Shown here in pieces: positions 45,230 to 52,471 of a stretch of 64,000 nt of DNA (within the stretch, counting starts at the first letter, position 1; each line of letters starts with the position of its first letter). This DNA is from Pseudomonas yamanorum (GTDB lineage: Bacteria; Pseudomonadota; Gammaproteobacteria; Pseudomonadales; Pseudomonadaceae): contig NZ_LT629793.1 in NCBI RefSeq assembly GCF_900105735.1, positions 1,612,001-1,676,000 of the forward strand, written 5' to 3'. The notes below the pieces were generated by a model. The model saw nothing but the letters and a program-made list of their open reading frames with translations. It was not told where the DNA came from and ran no database searches. The translations under genes were made by a program, and so were the position numbers.

Positions 45230-46654
45230 TCACAGGTGAAACCGCCCTCCACCCTGCCCCAACGCCGTCGCCAGTGCATCAAACCCATCCAGCAGCAACT
45301 GATCATCTCCCGACGTATTGCAGATACTCGCCCGGATAAACTGCGGCACCGCCGTCTGCCCCACCGCAAACGCCTCGGCTGTCGCGATCAGGTAATTGTT
45401 CTGCTTCAACTCCGCCTCGATTTCCGACGCGCGCCACGGCTCCGGGACTTCGATCCAGAAGTGCGGGCTGTTCAGGTGAGTGCGGTACTCCAGCCCGATC
45501 AACAACCCTTCAACCAACGCCTTGCGGCGGCTGATTTCCTGAATCTGCTGGTGCAGCAGGTGTTCTGCCGTGCCGTTCTCGATCCACTGCGTGGCCAATT
45601 CCAGGGTGACCGGCGTGGCCATCCAACAGGTGGAACGCAAGGCCGCAGAAATCCGGCTGACCAGCGCCGGCGGTGCGTGTACGTACCCAACTCGCAACCC
45701 CGCCGACACCGCCTTGCTCAGGCTGCTGATCAGAATCGTACGCTCCGGGGCGAAATGGCTCAGGGGCGGCGGGCGGTCTTCCACCAGCACACCGTGGGCC
45801 TCGTCCTCAAGAATCAGCAGGTTGTGCTCGCGGCAGACCTTGACCAGCGCCTCACGGCGCGCGACCGACAGCACCGCTGTCGTAGGATTCTGGATGGTCG
45901 GCGTGCAGTACAACGCCGAAACCCGGTGATTGCGACAGACTTCATCCAGCGCCCCTGGCAACAACCCTTCTTCATCCATTTCCAGGCCGATCAGGCGTAT
46001 TCCCAGCATGCGCGCGGCGGTGATCAGCCCCGGGTAGGTCAACTGTTCGGTGACCACCGTGTCCCCCGCCCGTAACAGTGCCATCAGTGCGCACAGCAGC
46101 CCATGCTGGCCACCGTTCACGCAGATCACTTGCTCGGGAATCGGATGGAAGTCCCGCTGCACCAGCCACTGGGCACCCGCTGCCCGGTAGCGCGGCAGGC
46201 CGGCATCCGGAGTGTAGGCACTGATGTCCTGCAAAAACTTGGCGTTAGTGGCCAGCGTCTGAAAGCTCTGGGCCAGGAACGTGGTTTCCTGCCCCGGGAT
46301 ATGCATGTTGCGGCTCATATCAAAGTACTGCCGCGGCTCGTCGCTGAAGTTGCGAAAGCCTTCATCCCGCTGGCGTTCCATCCCACGCTTGCGCACGAAG
46401 GTGCCGTCACCCACGCGCGCCACCACCAGCCCCAGCCGCTCCAGCTCACCGTAGGCTCGGCTGATGGTGCCGATAGTGACCCCAAGATTGTCGGAAAGCA
46501 CTCGATGAGGCGGCAGCTTTCTTCCCGGTTCAATCAAGCCTTCAAGAATGCCCCGCTCCATGACATCGGACAGGCGCTTGTACTTCACGCCCTGCCCGTT
46601 GGAGAGTCCTTCTCGCATAATTGACACCATGTCAATATTTGTTTTGACAGCCAT
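45230..46654 (-). CDS. MocR-type regulator (GntR helix-turn-helix fused to aminotransferase fold)
   Basis: A 474-residue PLP-dependent transcription factor. Residues about 20-90 form a GntR winged helix (YKRLSDVMERGILEGLIEPG; LGVTIGTISRAYGELERLG). The rest is a type I aminotransferase domain with the PLP lysine K314 (ILISSLSKAVSAGLRVGYVH), CVNGGQHGLLCALMALLRAG, and the NPT segment YCTPTIQNPTTAVLS. MocR proteins sense PLP or amino compounds and usually control a divergent neighbour. Here that is the EamA-type exporter and the sulfur cluster behind it. M1 at 46654 is used; M13 (46618) has a GGTG just upstream and is an alternative. Confidence 0.9.
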   Translation of the reverse strand: MAVKTNIDMVSIMREGLSNGQGVKYKRLSDVMERGILEGLIEPGRKLPPHRVLSDNLGVTIGTISRAYGELERLGLVVARVGDGTFVRKRGMERQRDEGFRNFSDEPRQYFDMSRNMHIPGQETTFLAQSFQTLATNAKFLQDISAYTPDAGLPRYRAAGAQWLVQRDFHPIPEQVICVNGGQHGLLCALMALLRAGDTVVTEQLTYPGLITAARMLGIRLIGLEMDEEGLLPGALDEVCRNHRVSALYCTPTIQNPTTAVLSVARREALVKVCREHNLLILEDEAHGVLVEDRPPPLSHFAPERTILISSLSKAVSAGLRVGYVHAPPALVSRISAALRSTCWMATPVTLELATQWIENGTAEHLLHQQIQEISRRKALVEGLLIGLEYRTHLNSPHFWIEVPEPWRASEIEAELKQNNYLIATAEAFAVGQTAVPQFIRASICNTSGDDQLLLDGFDALATALGQGGGRFHL

Positions 46655-46727
46655 CTTTCGCCCTAATAGTGTGCTTTTACGGGTTCAATCACCGAATTAA
46701 GGCACTCAATATAGAGGTCAATTCGGT
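46620..46727. promoter_or_regulatory. Candidate MocR operator region in the divergent spacer
   Basis: ACCGAATT (46691-46698) is the reverse complement of AATTCGGT (46720-46727), 29 bases apart start to start, close to three helical turns. A near-perfect palindrome TTGACACCATGTCAA lies at 46621-46635, over the first codons of the MocR gene or just upstream of its alternative start. MocR dimers typically bind two spaced sites, so this layout fits, but the binding is not shown. Confidence 0.45.
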
Positions 46728-46747
46728 CTCATGGAAGCAATGTCACG

Positions 46748-47698
46748 ATGCCAATGTCCGCCGTTCTCGAAAATGCTGAAAAAACAAAAACTCACAAGCA
46801 GTGGTTGGCTGGGCTGATAACCAGTGTGATGTTCCTGATCGTGTGCCTGAGCTGGGGCACCACCTGGCTGGGCATCAAGATCGCCGTGGAGAGCGTACCG
46901 CCGCTGACCTCTGCCGGGCTGCGGTTCTTGATCGCGTTTCCGCTGTTCCTGTGTTTCGCCTGGGTGCGCCGCGAGCCGATTCTGTTTCCCCGGGAAAGCC
47001 GCTGGTTCTTCGTGTTTGTGACGCTGTCCTACTTCAGCGTTCCGTATTACTTGCTCAACTACGGCGAGATGCATGTCTCGTCCGGACTCACCGCGCTGCT
47101 GTTCAGCTGCATGCCGGTGTTTATCCTGATTTTCTCCGCGCTGTTCCTGCGCGAGCGCATCTACTTTTCCCAAGTGGTCGGTATCGCCATCGGTTTCGGC
47201 AGCCTGTACATGATCATCAAGAGCCAGGGCCTGCACCTGGACCATGCCGAGTTCTTCGGGGTGCTGGCAATCCTGGCCGCCGCGATCATGCATGCCTTGT
47301 GCTACGTGATTACCAAGAAACAAGGCAGCGCCATCAGCGTGATCACCTACAACACCCTGCCCATCGGCATCGCCGGGCTGATGCTGTTTGTCGCCGGGCT
47401 GTGGTTTGAAACCCCGACGTTCGAAGACATCACTCTGCGCTCCTGGAGTGCGCTGTTCTACCTTGGCCTGGTGGCGTCGGTGGGCGGGTTTATCGTGTAT
47501 TTCATGCTGCTCAAGCGCCTGAGCCCGATCATTTTGTCCTTCGTGTTCATCATCTTCCCGGTGTTCGCGGTGATCATCGGTGCCTGGTACGAAGGCGTGC
47601 AGATCTCCAAGGACCTGATGATGTATTCGGCGATCCTGCTAGCCGGTTTTGCCATCACCAAGCTGCCCATCGAAAAGCTCCTGGCGAAGAAAAACTGA
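46748..47698 (+). CDS. EamA/DMT-family transporter, likely amino-acid or metabolite exporter
   Basis: A 316-residue membrane protein with ten hydrophobic helices in two repeated EamA halves (VCLSWGTTWLGIKIAVESVP; LGLVASVGGFIVYFMLLKRL). Families of this type often export amino acids such as cysteine, threonine or homoserine. It is divergent from the MocR gene and ends one base before the JAMM/E1 fusion gene, so it heads the sulfur operon. M1 or M3 may be the true start. The substrate is inferred from context as a sulfur-containing amino acid or related product. Confidence 0.87.
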   Translation: MPMSAVLENAEKTKTHKQWLAGLITSVMFLIVCLSWGTTWLGIKIAVESVPPLTSAGLRFLIAFPLFLCFAWVRREPILFPRESRWFFVFVTLSYFSVPYYLLNYGEMHVSSGLTALLFSCMPVFILIFSALFLRERIYFSQVVGIAIGFGSLYMIIKSQGLHLDHAEFFGVLAILAAAIMHALCYVITKKQGSAISVITYNTLPIGIAGLMLFVAGLWFETPTFEDITLRSWSALFYLGLVASVGGFIVYFMLLKRLSPIILSFVFIIFPVFAVIIGAWYEGVQISKDLMMYSAILLAGFAITKLPIEKLLAKKN

Positions 47699-47699
47699 G

Positions 47700-49559
47700 A
47701 TGAAGGTCCTGAGCCCAACCGCCCTGGAGCAGGTTTACGCCCAAGCCGACCGCAGCTACCCCGAGGAATGCTGCGGTTTCGTTTTCGCCGATGGCACCGT
47801 GCACCTGGGCAGCAACATCCAGAACGAGCTGCACCGCAAGAACCCCGAGATGTATTCACGCAGTGCAGCCAACGGTTACACCTTTTCGGTGGCCGACACG
47901 CTGATGATGAATAAGGCGTTTCGCAGTGATAACCCGGTGGTGGTGATCTACCACTCCCACCCTGACGTCGGCGCGTATTTCAGCGACGAAGACCAGGACA
48001 AGGCCCTCTTCATGGGCGAGCCGATCTACCCCGTAAGTTACCTGGTGGTCGATGTTCGCCAGGGCAAGACCCAAGGTTCAAAACTGTTTGCCTGGGATGG
48101 CAAGCGCTTCGCCCAAACCCCCTTCAACGACCTGCAAACGGAGTTGTGCATGAACGCTGTCTCTTTCCCCGACATCCTGGTCCGCGTGGCCAAGCTGCCA
48201 GCATCGACCCTCGAGGGTGCCGGATCGACATTGCGCGAAGTCATTGAAAACCTCTGCATCGAGCACCCGCAATTGCGGGCGCACCTGCTCTACGAGAATA
48301 ACCAGCTCAAGGAACACTTCCTTTTCACCGCCGAAGAGGAACTGATCGACGCCAACGACCGGTTGCCCGAAAAGGCCAAAATCGAAGTGCTGCTGGCCAC
48401 CTCCGGCGGCATGGACGTCGACCAACTGAGCAACGAGGAAGTGCAGCGCTACGTGCGCCACATCACCCTGCCCGGCGTCGGCCGCGAAGGCCAACTGAAC
48501 CTGAAGAAAGCCAAGGTGCTGATCATCGGCACCGGCGGCCTCGGTTCGCCCATCAGCCTGTACCTGGCGGCGGCCGGCATCGGCACCCTAGGGCTGGTGG
48601 ATTTCGACGTGGTGGAAAGCAGCAACCTGCAACGCCAGATCGTCCACGGCAACAGCACCCTGGGCCTGCCCAAGGTGGAGTCCGCCAAGCAACGCTTGCA
48701 GGACCTCAACAGCCACATCCAGATCAACACCTACGACACCGCCTTCAACACCGACAACGCCCTGGAACTGGTGGGCGCCTATGACCTGGTGATCGACGGC
48801 ACCGACAATTTCGAAACCCGCTACCTGGTCAACGACGCTTGCGTGCAGTTGGGCAAGCCGTTGGTGTACGGCGCCATCTATCGCTTCGACGGGCAGATCA
48901 GCGTGCTCAACTATAAAGGCGGGCCGTGCTATCGCTGCCTATTTCCCCAGGCACCGCCGGCGGAACTGGCGCCCAACTGCAGCGCCGGCGGTGTCATCGG
49001 CGTATTGCCCGGGGTGGTCGGGATGATCCAGGCCACCGAGGCGATCAAGCTGTTGATCGGCATTGGCGAACCACTCTCGGGCCGGCTGATGCGCTTTGAT
49101 GCGCTGGCGATGAAGTTCAGCGAGATCCGCTTCAAGCGCCGCGCCGACTGCCCGTGCTGTTCCGAACTGCGCCACACCCAAAGCATCGCACCCGCCGTCT
49201 GCGCCGATGCGATGCCAAGCCAACCGTCCCTGGCCGAAGAGCGCTACATCAAGCCTCGGGTGCTCAAGCAACTGCTGGAACAACACAGTAAGGCCGACGT
49301 ACTGCTGGATGTGCGCGACGCCAGCGAGCTGGAAGTGTGCAAATTGCCGGGGGTGGTGCATATCCCGCTGGCCGAACTCGACGGGCAACTCGCCAACCTC
49401 AGCCGTGACAACACCCACTACCTCATCTGCTACGCCGGAACCCGCGCGGAGCAAGCCGCCAGCACGTTGCTGGCCGCCGGATTCGTCAACACCAAAGTAC
49501 TGCAAGGTGGCATGAAACACTGGGTTCGCGACGTCGAACCCGACATGCCTTTGTACTGA
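47700..49559 (+). CDS. JAMM peptidase - ubiquitin-like sulfur carrier - E1 (ThiF/MoeB) - rhodanese fusion
   Basis: A 619-residue four-domain protein. Residues 1-140: JAMM metallopeptidase with E22/E23 and the complete HxHx7SxxD motif (H85, H87, S95, D98 in YHSHPDVGAYFSDEDQD). Residues 151-237: a MoaD/CysO-like beta-grasp domain ending in S-G-G (235-237). Residues 238-490: an E1-like adenylating domain with GTGGLGSP (277-284), SNLQRQIVH, DGTDNFETRYLVND, C427 and zinc cysteines (C410, C413, C484, C487). Residues 515-619: rhodanese with active-site C577 in CYAGTR. In mycobacteria, separate CysO, Mec+, MoeZ and CysM make cysteine by this chemistry; here all but the synthase are fused. ATG 47700 is taken as start. 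Confidence 0.92.
   Translation: MKVLSPTALEQVYAQADRSYPEECCGFVFADGTVHLGSNIQNELHRKNPEMYSRSAANGYTFSVADTLMMNKAFRSDNPVVVIYHSHPDVGAYFSDEDQDKALFMGEPIYPVSYLVVDVRQGKTQGSKLFAWDGKRFAQTPFNDLQTELCMNAVSFPDILVRVAKLPASTLEGAGSTLREVIENLCIEHPQLRAHLLYENNQLKEHFLFTAEEELIDANDRLPEKAKIEVLLATSGGMDVDQLSNEEVQRYVRHITLPGVGREGQLNLKKAKVLIIGTGGLGSPISLYLAAAGIGTLGLVDFDVVESSNLQRQIVHGNSTLGLPKVESAKQRLQDLNSHIQINTYDTAFNTDNALELVGAYDLVIDGTDNFETRYLVNDACVQLGKPLVYGAIYRFDGQISVLNYKGGPCYRCLFPQAPPAELAPNCSAGGVIGVLPGVVGMIQATEAIKLLIGIGEPLSGRLMRFDALAMKFSEIRFKRRADCPCCSELRHTQSIAPAVCADAMPSQPSLAEERYIKPRVLKQLLEQHSKADVLLDVRDASELEVCKLPGVVHIPLAELDGQLANLSRDNTHYLICYAGTRAEQAASTLLAAGFVNTKVLQGGMKHWVRDVEPDMPLY
48141..48152 (+). promoter_or_regulatory. Possible internal ribosome site and start of the Ubl-E1-rhodanese part
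   Basis: GGAG (48140-48143) stands seven bases before an in-frame ATG at 48150 (M151), exactly where the ubiquitin-like domain begins. It could give a shorter product lacking the JAMM domain. Weighing against it, the spacing and motif could occur by chance in GC-rich coding DNA. Confidence 0.35.
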
Positions 49560-49568
49560 TCAGCGGCC

Positions 49569-50498
49569 ATGGGTTCTTACTTGATGTTGCATAACTCGAT
49601 ACTCGACGCCATTGGCCAAACGCCCATCGTGCGCCTGGAACAGTTTTCCGAAGACCTTGGCATTGAGGTCTACGCCAAGCTGGAATCCCTCAACCCCGGT
49701 GGCAGCCACAAGGCGCGCATCGCCCTGGGGATGATCCTCGACGCCGAGCGCCGGGGCATTCTGATTCGCGGCTCCGGGCAAACCATCATCGAACCCAGCG
49801 GCGGCAACACCGGCATCGGCCTGGTGATGGCCGGCAACGTGCTGGGCTACAAAGTGGTGCTGGTGATCCCCGACAACTACAGCCCGGAGAAGCAGAAACT
49901 GCTGCGGCTGTATGGCGCCAAGGTGGTGCTGTCCGACAGCCGCCAGGGCAACAATTCCCACGGCGAAAAGTGCATGGAGCTGCAGCTGGAAAACCCCAGC
50001 TACGTGATGCTCAACCAGCAGCGCAACGGCGCCAACCCGCAGACCCACCGTGACACCACCGCCCGGGAAATCATCCGCGCCTTCGGCGAGCTGCGGGTCG
50101 ACTACTTCGTCAGCGGCATCGGCACCGGCGGCCATATCACCGGCATCGGCGAAACCCTCAAGAGCACCTGGCCGGCAATCCGCGTGATGGGGGTGGAGCC
50201 GGAAGAATGTGACCTGCTCAGCGACCGCCACGCGCCGCACCATATCCAGGGCCTGTCCATCGGGTTGATCCCGAGCATTCTCAACGTCGCGATCATTGAC
50301 GGAATGCTCAAGGTCTCGCGTCAGGAATGCCTCGATATGATCAAACGCATCATGCGCACCGATGCCATCAGCCTCGGGCTGTCGTCGGCCGCCAACATGG
50401 TAGCCATCGCCAAGCTGGCGCCGGAGCTGCCCACCGATACCGTTGTGCTGACCATGGTCTACGACAGTGCCGACAGCTATTTGCCCTGTTTTGAATAA
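49569..50498 (+). CDS. Cysteine-synthase-like PLP enzyme (CysK/CysM family)
   Basis: A 309-residue fold-type II PLP enzyme. The PLP lysine is K48 in NPGGSHKAR, where housekeeping enzymes read GSVKDR. The substrate loop reads EPSGGNTGIGLV (75-86), where CysK/CysM usually have a T-S-G-N-T sequence. The phosphate-binding region is SGIGTGGHITGIGE. The divergence suggests a special sulfur donor or acceptor, such as a protein thiocarboxylate from the fused Ubl, as for mycobacterial CysM. Begins ten bases after the fusion gene stop. M6 at 49584 is an alternative start. Confidence 0.88.
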   Translation: MGSYLMLHNSILDAIGQTPIVRLEQFSEDLGIEVYAKLESLNPGGSHKARIALGMILDAERRGILIRGSGQTIIEPSGGNTGIGLVMAGNVLGYKVVLVIPDNYSPEKQKLLRLYGAKVVLSDSRQGNNSHGEKCMELQLENPSYVMLNQQRNGANPQTHRDTTAREIIRAFGELRVDYFVSGIGTGGHITGIGETLKSTWPAIRVMGVEPEECDLLSDRHAPHHIQGLSIGLIPSILNVAIIDGMLKVSRQECLDMIKRIMRTDAISLGLSSAANMVAIAKLAPELPTDTVVLTMVYDSADSYLPCFE

Positions 50499-50520
50499 CA
50501 ACTATTGCGGGGGTGCCTCC

Positions 50521-51513
50521 ATGGGGGGCTTTATCGACATGCAACAGCTGCACGATGAGTTGCTCACCCACCTCATCACCACGCTTACGCCTGCGCAGTT
50601 GAAGCAGCTGGAGGCGCATCTCGCGCCGCTGATCCAGGCAGCGGCCCAGGCGGTGGCCGAAGACCTGATCGCCTATGCCTGGCGCGACCCGGCCTCCCGT
50701 GGCCGCGGTGAGCTGATCCTGGAGTCCTACGCCTCGTTCAAGGCCGTGCTGTACTACCGCCTGGCGCACCTGGTGTGGAATTTCCCGGACACGAACAACG
50801 GCGTGTTTTCCACCATCGCCCTGAAGCTGAGCAACCAGGGCAAGATTCTGTCCGGCGCCGAAATTCACCCCGCCGCACGGATCGGCCGACGCTTTGTGCT
50901 GGACCACGGTTACGGCACGGTCATCGGTGAAACCTGCGAAATCGGCAACGACTGCTACATCCTCTGCGGCGTAACCCTTGGCGCCCGGGGCATCGCCAAC
51001 AACCCGGACGGCAAGCGTCACCCACGGTTGGGCAACAACGTGGAAGTCGGTGCCGGCGCTCGGGTACTCGGTTATGTTTTGATCGGCGACAACGTGTTTA
51101 TCAGCCCATCCTGCGTGATCACCCAGGACGTGCCGGCCGGCACCAAGGTCAAGGTGGTCAACCAGATCCAGCTCCAGAAAAACGATGAGTCGGACCACAG
51201 CAATTACCTCGGCGCGTTTGCCCTCGACGAACGCCTGCATGTGGTAGGCGAGGTCAATGCGAGTCACAAAGTGACGGTGCTGGACGCCGACTTCCATCCC
51301 CTGCCCGGCCTGCTGCTGGAGCCGACGGTCAAGGAACGCCATCACCTGCAGTTCCGCCTGCGCCATATCGAGACAACGGCCTACCCGCCGCGCCTGCCGC
51401 TGAACCTGAAAGTGACCGGGCCCGAATTTGAAATCACCCTGCTATCTCCCCCTGGTTTGAGCGCGATGGTTCGTCGCCTGCTGCAAGCCAGCCCACTGAT
51501 CGTCGGAGGTTGA
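50521..51513 (+). CDS. Serine O-acetyltransferase-like protein with C-terminal extension
   Basis: A 330-residue protein. The first 225 residues resemble serine acetyltransferase: helical N-terminal part, then a left-handed beta helix with LDHGYGTVIGETCEIGNDCY, VTLGARGIAN, HPRLGNNVEVGAGARVLGYV and GDNVFISPSCVITQDVPAG. This would make O-acetylserine for the adjacent synthase. The last 100 or so residues (from about SNYLGAFALDERLH) are not part of normal CysE and I do not recognise them. The CysE C-terminal tail that binds cysteine and CysK is therefore replaced. ATG 50521 follows CGGGGGTGCC; M7 (50539) is another possible start. Confidence 0.86.
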   Translation: MGGFIDMQQLHDELLTHLITTLTPAQLKQLEAHLAPLIQAAAQAVAEDLIAYAWRDPASRGRGELILESYASFKAVLYYRLAHLVWNFPDTNNGVFSTIALKLSNQGKILSGAEIHPAARIGRRFVLDHGYGTVIGETCEIGNDCYILCGVTLGARGIANNPDGKRHPRLGNNVEVGAGARVLGYVLIGDNVFISPSCVITQDVPAGTKVKVVNQIQLQKNDESDHSNYLGAFALDERLHVVGEVNASHKVTVLDADFHPLPGLLLEPTVKERHHLQFRLRHIETTAYPPRLPLNLKVTGPEFEITLLSPPGLSAMVRRLLQASPLIVGG

Positions 51514-51515
51514 AC

Positions 51516-52244
51516 ATGTCTGTGCACACCATGGAAACCCTCGCGCTGTTCGACAGCGCGCCTTACCAGAATGCTTTCAGTGCGCGGGTGATTGCCGTCA
51601 GCGAACAGGGGATCGCCCTGGAGCACACGCTGTTCTACCCCACAGGTGGCGGTCAGCCGGGCGACACCGGGCACTTCATCCTGCCCGACGGCAGCCGCGT
51701 CGACATCACCGGCACCGTGCGCGACCCGGTGCTGCGCTCAATCATCTGGCACCAGGTAGAACAGTGCCCTGAACAACTGGTCGCCGGAATGCAGGTGGAC
51801 GCCAGCCTGGACTGGGAGCGCCGCTACCAGCACATGAAAATGCATACCTGCCTGCACTTGCTGTGCTCGATCATCGATGCCCCGGTGACCGGTTGCAGCA
51901 TCGGTGCCGACAAGGGCCGCCTGGATTTCGACCTGCCGGAAATGACCCTCGACAAAGAGAGCATCACCCGCGACCTCAATGCCTTGATCGAACAGGCTCA
52001 CGCGGTAAAAACCCTGTCGATGCCCGCCTCGGAGTATTCGACCCTGCTGCAGATCACCCGCACCCAGGCGGTGGCACCACCGGTGATCCAGGGCTCAGTA
52101 AGGGTGATCGAAATTGCCGGTATCGACATCCAGCCCTGTGGCGGCACCCATGTGACCAATACCGAGGAAATCGGCCGGGTGTTCTGTGAAAAAATCGAGA
52201 AGAAGAGCAAGCACAACCGCCGGGTGATTCTGCGGTTCGAATAG
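51516..52244 (+). CDS. AlaX-type alanyl-tRNA editing hydrolase
   Basis: A free-standing 242-residue editing domain that hydrolyses mischarged tRNA(Ala). All four zinc ligands are present: H110 and H114 (HTCLH) and C208 and H212 (CGGTH). The YPTGGGQPGD motif is at 41-50. The ATG at 51516 has CGGAGGT as ribosome site, two bases after the upstream stop. Known AlaX proteins clear Ser- or Gly-tRNA(Ala). Being last in a serine/cysteine operon suggests that it protects translation from an amino acid made or accumulated by the cluster; this is inference. Confidence 0.93.
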   Translation: MSVHTMETLALFDSAPYQNAFSARVIAVSEQGIALEHTLFYPTGGGQPGDTGHFILPDGSRVDITGTVRDPVLRSIIWHQVEQCPEQLVAGMQVDASLDWERRYQHMKMHTCLHLLCSIIDAPVTGCSIGADKGRLDFDLPEMTLDKESITRDLNALIEQAHAVKTLSMPASEYSTLLQITRTQAVAPPVIQGSVRVIEIAGIDIQPCGGTHVTNTEEIGRVFCEKIEKKSKHNRRVILRFE

Positions 52245-52471
52245 CGGCCGTGCGGCGGCTAGGGTGCCAACGCCCTAGACGCCGTTCGTACAGGAAACTG
52301 ACAGCAAATTTATGTGCTTGTAACATTCAGAAACGTACAATCCCGCCAGCAACGCCTCGTTGCCCCTGACTCGCGAAAACAGCGCCCTTCCTTCTCGGTG
52401 GGTCATTCGTGCAGCAGCTAAGCTCACTCCCATCACGCCCCTGAACCTGAACGCTGCAGGACTGACTGCCT
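52245..52471. other. Spacer between the sulfur operon and the ABC transporter
   Basis: Contains a hairpin CTAGGG-tgccaacg-CCCTAG at 52260-52279 without a T-tract, a weak terminator at best. The rest should hold the promoter of the ABC genes; I see no clear sigma-54 element or REP. Confidence 0.45.
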
